The notes below the pieces were generated by a model. The model saw only the letters and a list, made by a program, of their open reading frames with translations. It did not search any database and had not been told where the DNA came from. Made by a program: the position numbers and the translations under genes. Of a stretch of 64,000 nt of DNA, positions 43,173 through 51,302 are shown one piece after another; the first letter of the stretch is position 1; every line of letters starts with the position of its first letter. The stretch spans positions 1 through 64,000 of the forward strand of contig CAIRMR010000024.1 in NCBI GenBank assembly GCA_903879715.1, read 5' to 3'. The DNA is from an uncultured Bacteroidales bacterium. GTDB lineage: Bacteria > Bacteroidota > Bacteroidia > Bacteroidales > UBA4417.

Positions 43173-44621
43173 ATGAAAAAACTACTACTCTTGCTTCCTC
43201 TTGCTTACATGGCTATTACCGCCTATGGGCAAACTTCCATTCCCAATGGGAATTTCGAATCCTGGAATTCGGTGACTTATGATTATCCTCTGAATTATCC
43301 GTACAACTCAAATTATGATGCATTTTACCGCTACGAAACACCATTGCCGTTTAATGTGATTAAAACGGTTGACGCTTACCATGGTACTTATGCTATCGAA
43401 GTTTCTACTGTTACTTCGGGTACTAATACTGCTTTTGGTTATTTTTTAAATTCAAATCCAAAGAGTGGCAATCCTATAGAATGGACAGGTGGAGCGCCAT
43501 ATACTGAAATCCCAACGGGTATACAGGGATATTATAAATACAATGTGGCAACAGGTGATTCAGCAATTATTTTTGCTGTTTTTAGTAAAGGTGGAATTAA
43601 TATAGGTACGTACCTTTATCCTATCGGCGATCTGCATACCGATTGGACTCATTTTAATTTCACTTTTGACCCACCGCTTTCCAAAGCACCCGACTCCGTA
43701 ATATTTGCTGCCACTTCAAGCAATATTATGGTTAGTGACAATGGCGTAGCCGGAAGTGTTCTTGTACTTGATTCTGTGTCTTTCACCGGTGTGATCATTC
43801 AGCCCGAAGGGATGAATGGTGATTTTGAATTGTGGGAAACTGAAACATTATTGACTCCTGAAGATTGGATCATGCAAACAAATTATGATCAAAGAGGGCT
43901 TGAAAACAGGACTCTTGATGCATATAAAGGAAAATATGCAATTAAACTAAAAACATACCTTGGGGATAATAGTGGAGTACCTGTGGCACGTGGTGAGCAG
44001 GTTTCCACCGGATACTATTCTGAAAATTGCAATAATAATTGTATTGAACTCGGTGGTCAACGTTTTACAAACAAAAAAGATACCCTCACATTCTGGTATA
44101 AATACACCCCATCATCAAATGTAAAAGCACAGGTAAGCATGAAATTTAAGAAAAATGGAACCTCATTCCAATGGGAAGGCAGGGATCTTTTAGCTTCAAC
44201 GGAATATCAGTATTTCGAAATTCCTTTTGATTTATGGCAGGCGCCTGATACGGTAATTGTAAATATCCAGGCGTTACGATGGGAAGATAATGTGTTATCT
44301 GCCCTTGGATCAGTATTAACGATTGATGAAATCCAATTTAAATCGCAGCCTATCCTATATGCCAGGATTCCTAAGTTTGTAGCAGATAATGCATTGACCA
44401 TTTTCCCGAATCCGTCATCGGGAAAATTCAGGATTAAAAATTCTGCAGACGTTACTCAGGTAATCGTATACAATCAACTAGGACGGCAGGTTTATTCCCG
44501 GATATTAACAGAAGGTGAAAAGTTGAATGAAATAGACCTTACCAGGCTAAAAAAAGGAGTTTATTTTATCGAAATTTACGATCCGGAAAACAGGCATACT
44601 CAAAAAATTGTAATTCAATAG
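43173..44621 (+). CDS. Secreted protein with duplicated jelly-roll-like domain and T9SS type A sorting domain
   Basis: 482 residues. Signal peptide KKLLLLLPLAYMAITAYGQ. Two related extracellular domains follow, each starting with a NG(N/D)FE(S/L)W motif (PNGNFESWNS near 25; MNGDFELWETE near 214) and carrying a conserved 'DAY.G.YAI' segment (VDAYHGTYAIEV; LDAYKGKYAIKL). This looks like a tandem duplication of a beta-sandwich, possibly carbohydrate-binding. The last 80 residues are a type A C-terminal domain (LTIFPNPSSGKFRI … VYNQLGRQVY … LKKGVYFIEI). The T9SS should export it to the surface or medium. A terminator follows. Confidence 0.88.
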   Translation: MKKLLLLLPLAYMAITAYGQTSIPNGNFESWNSVTYDYPLNYPYNSNYDAFYRYETPLPFNVIKTVDAYHGTYAIEVSTVTSGTNTAFGYFLNSNPKSGNPIEWTGGAPYTEIPTGIQGYYKYNVATGDSAIIFAVFSKGGINIGTYLYPIGDLHTDWTHFNFTFDPPLSKAPDSVIFAATSSNIMVSDNGVAGSVLVLDSVSFTGVIIQPEGMNGDFELWETETLLTPEDWIMQTNYDQRGLENRTLDAYKGKYAIKLKTYLGDNSGVPVARGEQVSTGYYSENCNNNCIELGGQRFTNKKDTLTFWYKYTPSSNVKAQVSMKFKKNGTSFQWEGRDLLASTEYQYFEIPFDLWQAPDTVIVNIQALRWEDNVLSALGSVLTIDEIQFKSQPILYARIPKFVADNALTIFPNPSSGKFRIKNSADVTQVIVYNQLGRQVYSRILTEGEKLNEIDLTRLKKGVYFIEIYDPENRHTQKIVIQ

Positions 44622-44672
44622 CTTCGTCTAATATCATAGGCAACAGAATATCGCATTGTTTGCTTGTAAAAA

Positions 44673-44706
44673 AAAGCCCTGTTAGAATTAACTGACGGGG
44701 CTTTCT
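44673..44706 (+). terminator. Terminator of the T9SS cargo gene
   Basis: AAAGCCCTGTTAG-AATTAA-CTGACGGGGCTTT, a 13-bp stem with two G-T pairs, ending in a short T-run. It is 52 bp after the stop. Confidence 0.8.
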
Positions 44707-44816
44707 GTTAATCTGCCTTCTTATCATGAAGCGTGTAGCCGCAAAATCAAATTCACTTACAATCTGTTTTCCTGTACCTTTACCACGAAAAATTATCCAA
44801 TTACAAAACCAATACT

Positions 44817-45959
44817 ATGCCTTTCACTTCTTTAGGATTATCACCATCGTTGTTAAACGCTCTGGCAGTCCAAAATTACTCCCAGCCATATCCTATCCAG
44901 CTCGAGGTTATACCGGCAATATTAAAAAGAAAAGATGTGTTAGGTATTGCTCCAACCGGTTCCGGAAAAACTGCCGGTTATGTATTGCCGCTTTTAATGA
45001 ATATGCAGAGGGTTGAGACCTCCCGAAGCAGAAATGTAAATGTTTTGGTATTGGTGCCCACACGCGAGCTTGCAGTGCAGGTACGCGAAGTATTCCGGTT
45101 GTTCAGCGTGGGACTTCCTCAGAAAGTGAAAACACTGGCAGTTTTTGGCGGTGTTTCCATAAATCCGCAAATGATGGCATTATCCGGAGTCAATGTATTA
45201 ATTGCCACACCAGGCAGATTATTGGAACTGGTTGAATCCAATGCAGTGCATTTATCGGAAATTGAAACTCTTGTACTCGATGAAGCGGATAAAATGCTTA
45301 ATCTTGGTTTTAAGGATGAAGTGACGAGAGTTTTAGCATTATTGCCGGAGAAACGTCAGAATCTGTTGTTTTCGGCGACACTGAGTGAGGATGTGAACAA
45401 CATTACCCAAATGCTTTTGCATGAGCCTTTGGTTATAAAAATAGAATCAGAAGCTGAAAATATTGACCTCATTACACAGATGGCGTATTTTGTCACCAGT
45501 GAGAAAAAAGGCCCTTTGTTACGTTATTTGATCAAACACAATGATCTGAAACAGGTCTTGGTTTTCACATCTTCAATTTACTCGGCTGACAATGTGGTTG
45601 ATAAGCTTCGCAAAAACGGAATAGATGCCATGGCCATTCACAGCAAAAAGAGTATGGGGTCCAGAACGGATGCTTTGGATGAATTTAAAACAGGCCGACT
45701 GCGCGTGTTGGTTGCAACTGACCTGATATCTCGCGGTATCGACATCCAGTTTTTGCCTCACGTAATTAATTACGAATTGCCACGGTCCCCCAAAGAATAC
45801 ATTCACCGGATTGGCAGAACTGGCCGGGCAGAATCTCCGGGTGAAGCTATTTCCTTTATTACACCCGCCGACAAGGATCATTTTAAAGTTATTCAAAAAA
45901 AGATGGGTAAATGGATAACTATGATCGATAGCGAAAGCATTAATTTACAAGGATTTTGA
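44817..45959 (+). CDS. DEAD-box RNA helicase (second copy in window)
   Basis: 380 residues with all core motifs: I (APTGSGKTAGY), Ia (PTRELAVQ), II (VLDEADKML), III (FSAT), V (ATDLISRGIDI), VI (HRIGRTGRAE). There is almost no C-terminal extension, unlike the other helicase in this window, so this is a core-only enzyme. SRGIDI and LVFTSSIYSAD are slightly unusual. It probably works in RNA remodelling. ATG 44817 sits directly before the Q-motif region (PYPIQLEVIP). Stands alone between two unrelated genes. Confidence 0.92.
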   Translation: MPFTSLGLSPSLLNALAVQNYSQPYPIQLEVIPAILKRKDVLGIAPTGSGKTAGYVLPLLMNMQRVETSRSRNVNVLVLVPTRELAVQVREVFRLFSVGLPQKVKTLAVFGGVSINPQMMALSGVNVLIATPGRLLELVESNAVHLSEIETLVLDEADKMLNLGFKDEVTRVLALLPEKRQNLLFSATLSEDVNNITQMLLHEPLVIKIESEAENIDLITQMAYFVTSEKKGPLLRYLIKHNDLKQVLVFTSSIYSADNVVDKLRKNGIDAMAIHSKKSMGSRTDALDEFKTGRLRVLVATDLISRGIDIQFLPHVINYELPRSPKEYIHRIGRTGRAESPGEAISFITPADKDHFKVIQKKMGKWITMIDSESINLQGF

Positions 45960-46117
45960 GTTGGAAATGCGGTATTTGGGAAATGAAAGTCAGAAAACTG
46001 GAAAAGCAGGAAACTGTGTAGCTAAACCAGAAACTCTTCAGCCCAGAAACTCTTGAGCCAGAAATTTTGAATGCCATTGGTAATCGAACATTTAAACCTA
46101 TGAATTGAAAATTCATT

Positions 46118-47089
46118 ATGTTTCCTCCAAAGCGAGAACATCCGAAAGAGAAAACTCAGTTGCATCCACGAAATAAGCATCGTGAGCGGTATGATTTTAA
46201 GTTGCTTATACGAAGTTGCCCTGAGTTGGCCCAGTTTGTTTCGTTGAATAAGTTTGACGACGAATCGATTGATTTTTTCAACCCGGAAGCTGTAAAAATG
46301 CTCAACAGAGCTTTACTGAAACAATACTACAACATAGATTACTGGGATATCCCCCAGGGTTATTTATGCCCGCCTATTCCCGGAAGAGCCGACTATATTC
46401 ATTATATCGCTGATTTATTGGGTACTACAAACAAGGATGTAATTCCAAAAGGTGAAGCAATAAAGTGCTTCGACATAGGAGCCGGAGCTAATTGTGTTTA
46501 TCCAATCATTGGAACCGCTGAATATGGCTGGTCATTTGTTGGTTCCGATATTGATCCTGTTGCAATTAAATCCGCTGGTAAAATAGTTGAATTAAATCCC
46601 TCCCTGAAAGGAAAAGTTGATTTGCGGCTGCAAAATAGACCTAAAGATATTTTTCGCGGGATTATTAAAGAGGATGAAATGTTTGATCTCACCATCTGTA
46701 ATCCTCCGTTTCACGCATCGCTGGCCGAAGCACGATCAGGATCAGTCCGTAAACTGACAAATCTTACAAAAAAAAATATTGCCAAACCAATACTGAATTT
46801 TGGAGGTCAAAACAGTGAATTGTGGTGCGAAGGAGGTGAAGAGCGGTTTGTTCAAAATATGATTATCCAAAGCAGGCAATTCGCGACTTCCTGTTTTCTG
46901 TTTTCCACACTGATTTCTAAGGAAGCCAATCTCCGAAGTGTTTACGAATCCCTTCGAAAAGCTGAAGCCCGGGAAGTGAAAACCATTCCCATGGGCCAGG
47001 GAAATAAAATAAGCCGTATCGTGGCCTGGACATTTCTTAGCCGGGAACAACAGGAAGAATGGATTGGCGCAAGGTGGAACCGGATTTGA
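46118..47089 (+). CDS. rlmF: 23S rRNA (adenine(1618)-N6)-methyltransferase RlmF
   Basis: 323 residues. The N-terminal HPRNKHRERYDFKLL and the SAM-binding CFDIGAGANCVYPIIG are typical. The catalytic N6-adenine motif is NPPF (ICNPPFHASLAEA), characteristic of the YbiN/RlmF family, and MGQGNKISRIVAW near the end is also conserved. It methylates A1618 of 23S rRNA. The basic N-terminal tail probably binds RNA. Monocistronic. Confidence 0.93.
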   Translation: MFPPKREHPKEKTQLHPRNKHRERYDFKLLIRSCPELAQFVSLNKFDDESIDFFNPEAVKMLNRALLKQYYNIDYWDIPQGYLCPPIPGRADYIHYIADLLGTTNKDVIPKGEAIKCFDIGAGANCVYPIIGTAEYGWSFVGSDIDPVAIKSAGKIVELNPSLKGKVDLRLQNRPKDIFRGIIKEDEMFDLTICNPPFHASLAEARSGSVRKLTNLTKKNIAKPILNFGGQNSELWCEGGEERFVQNMIIQSRQFATSCFLFSTLISKEANLRSVYESLRKAEAREVKTIPMGQGNKISRIVAWTFLSREQQEEWIGARWNRI

Positions 47090-47283
47090 TATGCCGGCAA
47101 AGCACTATTTTTGGCTTTCCCAATTATGGCAGATTCGTAAAAAAATTTACGATCCATTTTTTTAAAATTATTCGTTGAATCTCAAAAATATATCAGAGAT
47201 TGAATTGTTTTTTTTTGGAACAGAGTGTATCTTCTGATGCTATTCAATTGTTAAAATATTTTATGATAAGCTAGTAGGACCAA

Positions 47284-47451
47284 TTGATCAGTATTATTTT
47301 AGTGGTTTCTATTCTGATTTATCCGGCAGTAATGATAATAGCATTGGTTTACCACAAAATTTCCTGCTTATCCTTGTTAAATATTGTATCCGCGCTTTCA
47401 ATTATTGTCTTATGGACTCAAAAACAATTCCGGATTAGCAGCATTTTATAG
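47284..47451 (+). CDS. Possible tiny membrane protein (55 residues, TTG start)
   Basis: Too short for the ORF track. From TTG 47284: hydrophobic ISIILVVSILIYPAVMIIALV, then LLNIVSALSIIVLW, ending QFRISSIL. Two membrane helices are plausible. It ends five bases before the ATG of a second small hydrophobic ORF, as in a translationally coupled pair. No family recognised; AT-rich DNA favours hydrophobic ORFs by chance, so evidence is weak. Confidence 0.3.
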   Translation: MISIILVVSILIYPAVMIIALVYHKISCLSLLNIVSALSIIVLWTQKQFRISSIL

Positions 47452-47456
47452 ATCCA

Positions 47457-47639
47457 ATGGAAATAGCAGTATTGTGTTTTAACGCTTCCCTGATTGTGCC
47501 GACGATTTATTCAATTTTTAATAGGCATAACTATAGGTGGATCTTTATTGTACAGAAGATCCTTTTTGGAATTCATTTATCAGCACGGATACTGTTCCTC
47601 CTATTCATGCTGACATTCAAAATCAACAGGCTTATCTGA
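47457..47639 (+). CDS. Possible tiny membrane protein (60 residues)
   Basis: MEIAVLCFNASLIVPTIYSI…, with hydrophobic segments at both ends and a basic middle (NRHNYRW). It starts five bases after the preceding tiny ORF. No homologue recognised. The two ORFs lie in the otherwise empty 746-bp gap between rlmF and the NYN gene. Confidence 0.35.
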   Translation: MEIAVLCFNASLIVPTIYSIFNRHNYRWIFIVQKILFGIHLSARILFLLFMLTFKINRLI

Positions 47640-47835
47640 ATAGCTGAATAAAATCAGTTTATGGAGCTGTTTTTGCTGATGAGACAATTCAGTTAATCCG
47701 AGTTTATACCTTATGTCAAGTCAAATCACTATATTTGATGGACGGTAGCTAAGAACTTTTTAGTTCACTCAACCTATTTCTTCAGAAGCTGCCGGATAAA
47801 TTCACGACAGTTTGAAAAATCCTAATAATAATACA

Positions 47836-48597
47836 ATGGAAACCTCCAAAGACCTGAAGCTTGCGGTATTAATAGATGCCGACAATGTTCCATATGCCAA
47901 TGTGAAAGAAATGTTTGAGGAAATCGCTAAATACGGGATTCCAACATTTAAAAGAATATATGCCGACTGGACGAAGCCAACCGTTTCGGGCTGGAAAAAT
48001 GTTCTCCTGGAAAATGCGATTACACCTGTGCAGCAGTACAGTTATTCAACCGGGAAGAATTCGTCGGACAGCGCCCTGATAATTGATGCTATGGATATTT
48101 TATACACCGGCAAGGTTGATGGATTTTGTATAGTTTCGAGCGACAGTGATTTTACCCGGTTGGCTACCAGGCTTCGCGAAGCTGGCATGATGGTTATCGG
48201 GATCGGAGAAAAGAAAACGCTTAATCCGTTTATAAAAGCCTGTGACAAATTTATTTATATCGAAATCCTGAAAGCCGAGGCAGCAAGCCCGGTTGAAAGC
48301 AGCAACCGGAAAGAATCCAAGAAATCAGCTAAGCCTAAAAATGAGCCTTTAAGCAAGATTGATCCTGAAATTATTAAATTGTTTTCGGTAAGTATTACGG
48401 ATCTGGCCGACGAAAATGGCTGGACTTTCTTGGGGGAGTTAGGCAACCTGATGCTAAAGAAAAAACCGGATTTTGATCCGCGTAATTATGGCTTTCCCAA
48501 ATTGTTGCCTCTTATCCGGAGTATTAACAAATTCGAAATTGACGAACGCGACTCCGGGAAAAACAATATTAAGCATATTTATATCCGGAAAAAATAA
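47836..48597 (+). CDS. NYN-domain nuclease-like protein with C-terminal OST-HTH/LOTUS domain
   Basis: 253 residues from ATG 47836; the track begins at a TTG eight codons earlier. The N-terminal NYN (PIN-like) domain (about 8-150) has the acidic residues expected at the active site: VLIDADNVPY, SSDSALIIDAMD and SSDSDFTRLATRLRE. A low-complexity Ser/Lys linker leads to a LOTUS/OST-HTH domain (about 180-250, ITDLADENGWTFLGELGNLM … PRNYGFPKLLPLI). This LabA/DUF88-like architecture is thought to act on RNA. The target is unknown. Confidence 0.9.
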   Translation: METSKDLKLAVLIDADNVPYANVKEMFEEIAKYGIPTFKRIYADWTKPTVSGWKNVLLENAITPVQQYSYSTGKNSSDSALIIDAMDILYTGKVDGFCIVSSDSDFTRLATRLREAGMMVIGIGEKKTLNPFIKACDKFIYIEILKAEAASPVESSNRKESKKSAKPKNEPLSKIDPEIIKLFSVSITDLADENGWTFLGELGNLMLKKKPDFDPRNYGFPKLLPLIRSINKFEIDERDSGKNNIKHIYIRKK

Positions 48598-48764
48598 ATT
48601 ATTTTTTTTAGGAGTTCATAGTGCGGGCATGAGAATCTCTGAGTGTTTTACATCGGACTGATATACAATAGCATAATCAATATTCGGGTCAGTCACCCAA
48701 ATCTTGTTAATTTGTTTTCAGAGAAATATACGACACATATTGTGTTTTTCTCTAAGTTTGTCCC

Positions 48765-49373
48765 ATGACTTTCGAGCATATACAGCAAATTTTAAAAACC
48801 AAAACAGTTGGGATTGCCGGCTGTGGCGGACTTGGGTCCAATTGTGCGGTGGCCTTGGCCAGGGTAGGAGTAGGGCGGTTGGTAATTGCCGATTTCGACC
48901 TGGTGCAGGAAGGTAATCTGAACCGCCAGTTTTATTTTTATGATCAGATTGGTATGTTGAAAGTTGCTGCGCTTAAACAAAACCTGTTTCGAATCAACCC
49001 TGACGTGAGAGTTAACACCTTCGATATCCGTTTGTGCCAGAGCGATATTATTGAAATATACGGTAAGTGCGATGTAATTATTGAAGCGTTCGATAAACCG
49101 GAAATGAAATATCTGATCCTGGATGCCGTTCATAATTATATGCCTGATAAATACCTGGTGATGGGCGTTGGCATGGCCGGATGGGGTGATAATAACCTGA
49201 TCAGGAGCAGGCAGTCGGATAAGCTGATCATCTGTGGTGACGAAAAAAACGCTATTGCTGACGAATGCCCGCCCCTGGCTCCGCGTGTAGGAATAGTTGC
49301 AAATATGCAGGCCAATGCTGTTCTCGAAATTCTGCTGGGCTCTAACGAACACCAGATTCATACTGAAAATTAA
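48765..49373 (+). CDS. thiF: Sulfur carrier ThiS adenylyltransferase ThiF (short form)
   Basis: 202 residues, an E1-like adenylyltransferase. The nucleotide-binding glycine loop is GIAGCGGLGSN, then VIADFDLVQEGNLNRQFY with the catalytic arginine/asparagine, and GKCDVIIEAFDKPEMK. It is shorter than E. coli ThiF and lacks the usual two CxxC zinc pairs, like the 'family 2' ThiF of clostridia. It activates the C-terminal glycine of ThiS for sulfur transfer. The thiS gene starts three bases after its stop. Confidence 0.92.
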   Translation: MTFEHIQQILKTKTVGIAGCGGLGSNCAVALARVGVGRLVIADFDLVQEGNLNRQFYFYDQIGMLKVAALKQNLFRINPDVRVNTFDIRLCQSDIIEIYGKCDVIIEAFDKPEMKYLILDAVHNYMPDKYLVMGVGMAGWGDNNLIRSRQSDKLIICGDEKNAIADECPPLAPRVGIVANMQANAVLEILLGSNEHQIHTEN

Positions 49374-49376
49374 ATA

Positions 49377-49580
49377 ATGAAGATTATACTCAACAATAAA
49401 GTAGAAGAATTTGCCGGTGATCAATTCACTGTCGGTGAATTATTGCAAGCGAAGAATTTTACTTTTAAGATGTTAGTTATAAAAGTGAATGGTCATCTTG
49501 TAAAAAAGAGCGAACATAATACAGCTGTAGTTAAGGATGGCGATGATGTGATGGTACTACATCTGATATCGGGCGGCTGA
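49377..49580 (+). CDS. thiS: Sulfur carrier protein ThiS
   Basis: 67 residues of ubiquitin-like fold with the essential C-terminal Gly-Gly (VLHLISGG). Normal length. Directly follows thiF and is surely co-transcribed. It delivers sulfur for the thiazole ring of thiamine, or possibly another sulfur compound. No thiG, thiH or thiC is adjacent, so the rest of the pathway lies elsewhere. Confidence 0.93.
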   Translation: MKIILNNKVEEFAGDQFTVGELLQAKNFTFKMLVIKVNGHLVKKSEHNTAVVKDGDDVMVLHLISGG

Positions 49581-49637
49581 TCGTTCTACCGATGCCGCTT
49601 TACTTTTATGCCTGTTAATAAGGGGGATTTCAACTTC

Positions 49638-50018
49638 CTATCTGAAAATCACCAGCATAAGCCCTGTGATAAATGCTATAACCCACCATGCATAAGCATA
49701 GCGTGAATAGAGATGTAATCCTTTTGGCACAATGGCGCCGGCTTTAGTGGTTAAATGAAACCTCCAGATTAATATCGTATCTATAAACATTGCAGCCAGC
49801 GATGAATACCCCAGTATACCATGCAGAGAAAAAGCTGAATTCGACGATCCGATAATCATAAATGTAGTTGCTGTAATATCCAGTATAATTCCTATTGTAA
49901 GATAACGGAGAACAAATGGAGTTACCAGTTTTTTACGCTGCTCGGTAATAATTGATAAACTATACGAAAGCAATGCAAATATTACTATGCCTGCGCCAAT
50001 CATGGAGTATGTGTTCAT
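49638..50018 (-). CDS. Small membrane protein, HsmA/TIGR03987-like
   Basis: 126 residues with four predicted transmembrane helices. FHLTTKAG… and the layout ITEQRKK … LTIGIILDITATTFMIIG … LHGILGYSSLAAMFIDTILIW … YAYAWWVIAFITGLML resemble what I recall of the HsmA/TIGR03987 family. Histidines inside helices would permit heme binding, but this is inference. It is monocistronic, and its start is preceded by a C-rich CCCTAA-type tract on the coding strand. Confidence 0.6.
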   Translation of the reverse strand: MNTYSMIGAGIVIFALLSYSLSIITEQRKKLVTPFVLRYLTIGIILDITATTFMIIGSSNSAFSLHGILGYSSLAAMFIDTILIWRFHLTTKAGAIVPKGLHLYSRYAYAWWVIAFITGLMLVIFR

Positions 50019-50126
50019 TAGTTGAGGGTTTTGGGATTAGGGTTTAGTGTGTACTATCGTTATTTATACCCACATCTAATTATGTGGACTGTTGTTTACT
50101 TTTCACATTTACGGGGTGTGCAGGTT

Positions 50127-50235
50127 ATTGCGAGGCGCGAATGCTTAGTTGTCTCTCCCCGAAATAACTAGCGCCGAAGCAATCTTTTGGAGGAAGGACT
50201 ATCTAAAAGTCACTCCACCGCCGAAGCAATCTGAT
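50127..50235. repeat. REP-like palindromic element ATTGC-GAGGCGC … GCGCC-GAAGCAAT
   Basis: Arms ATTGCGAGGCGC (50127-50138) and GCGCCGAAGCAAT (50171-50183) flank a 32-nt loop. A second partial copy, CGCCGAAGCAATCTGATGG, lies at about 50219-50237. The GCGAGG/GAAGCAATC words are of a kind seen dispersed in several bacterial genomes. Confidence 0.65.
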
Positions 50236-50272
50236 GGCACAAAGGCAATTTGAGTTTAGGTGCATTTTTTAC

Positions 50273-51175
50273 TTAGTACTTCTTTCCCGGGATATTACTC
50301 TCCACCTTTTCCATGCATTTCCGGTCCTGAAGGGTGATAAACATGGTTTTGCCGTCCTTACCTCCAAAAACAATATTGCTGCATTGTTTTCCTTTAAGAG
50401 GAATTTCGCGGATGAGTTTTCCTTGCGGTGATAAAACTATAATAGTTCCTTTTCCCCAGCGCGCTATGTAAAGGTTACCTTTTTTATCGCATTTCATGCC
50501 ATCGAGGCCAAAATCATCAAATTTGTAAAACAGCTTTTTATTCGAAACATTGCCTTTTTCATCCACATCATATTTCCATACACATAACTGAACGCTTTCA
50601 TTTACATACAATGATTTTTCGTCAGGGCTTAGCTCAATACCATTCGTAGTGCCCATATTTGTTTCCAGTAGAACTGGTTTTGCGTCAGGATCAACTCTCC
50701 ACAATTGCCCGACACTGGTTTTCCAGTCGGGATCGCTGGCAAAAATCTGCCCGTTGCGGTTCATGCATAAATCATTGGGAGAATACATACGTGGTTCGTG
50801 GCAGAACACAGTTACTTTTTGAGTCTGCATATCTACGTGAAGAATGTTGTGCCCGGTAAAATCAGGAAGAAACATATTGTCTTTTTTGTCAAACAAAATG
50901 CAGTTAGCAATGCTTCCGGCCGGTAGTCCGATAAACATTGAACATGTTCCGTCAGGAGCAACTTTGCCTATAGTGCCATCATGCAGGTAATTCACTACAT
51001 ACAACTGACCGTTTCTGTCAAAAGCCGGTCCTTCGATATTAGTAGAGAACAGGTTTTCGGCCGTAAGATCTTCGGCAACAAACATTTTCTTTGAACCGGT
51101 ACAATCGGAAAGGGCAAAAACTGCAAATACGGAAATTGTAATTAACAGTGCGGAATTTAATTTTGATCTTTTCAT
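50273..51175 (-). CDS. SMP-30/gluconolactonase-like beta-propeller, predicted lipoprotein
   Basis: 300 residues from ATG 51175; the track start 34 codons upstream would bury the signal peptide. Signal SALLITISVFAVFALSDC, with cysteine as a probable lipidation site although Asp at -1 is unusual. Six-bladed propeller repeats include NIEGPAFDRNGQLYVVN, SPNDLCMNRNGQIFASDP, TTNGIELSPDEKSLYVNES and GLDGMKCDKKGNLYIARWG, as in SMP-30/gluconolactonase proteins. Metal-binding Glu and Asn/Asp positions look present. Substrate unknown, perhaps a sugar lactone; could also be a binding protein only. Confidence 0.85.
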   Translation of the reverse strand: MKRSKLNSALLITISVFAVFALSDCTGSKKMFVAEDLTAENLFSTNIEGPAFDRNGQLYVVNYLHDGTIGKVAPDGTCSMFIGLPAGSIANCILFDKKDNMFLPDFTGHNILHVDMQTQKVTVFCHEPRMYSPNDLCMNRNGQIFASDPDWKTSVGQLWRVDPDAKPVLLETNMGTTNGIELSPDEKSLYVNESVQLCVWKYDVDEKGNVSNKKLFYKFDDFGLDGMKCDKKGNLYIARWGKGTIIVLSPQGKLIREIPLKGKQCSNIVFGGKDGKTMFITLQDRKCMEKVESNIPGKKY

Positions 51176-51302
51176 TGGATTGATTTTTTGTATTATTAAA
51201 GATAAGCCAGATTCTACAAAAAAGAAATGTTTATGTCTGGAAATTCTTTTTTCACAATCTGATTTATACCTATTCACTAATCACTATTCATTATTCACTC
51301 TT

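Noticed and set aside
48753-48760. TAAGTTTG as a promoter for thiF
   Set aside because: It lies four bases before the ATG, so the expected start would fall inside the coding region.
48792-49424. 210-residue minus-strand ORF covering thiF
   Set aside because: Longer than thiF itself but lacks any recognisable motif, while thiF has a full nucleotide-binding signature and a coupled thiS.
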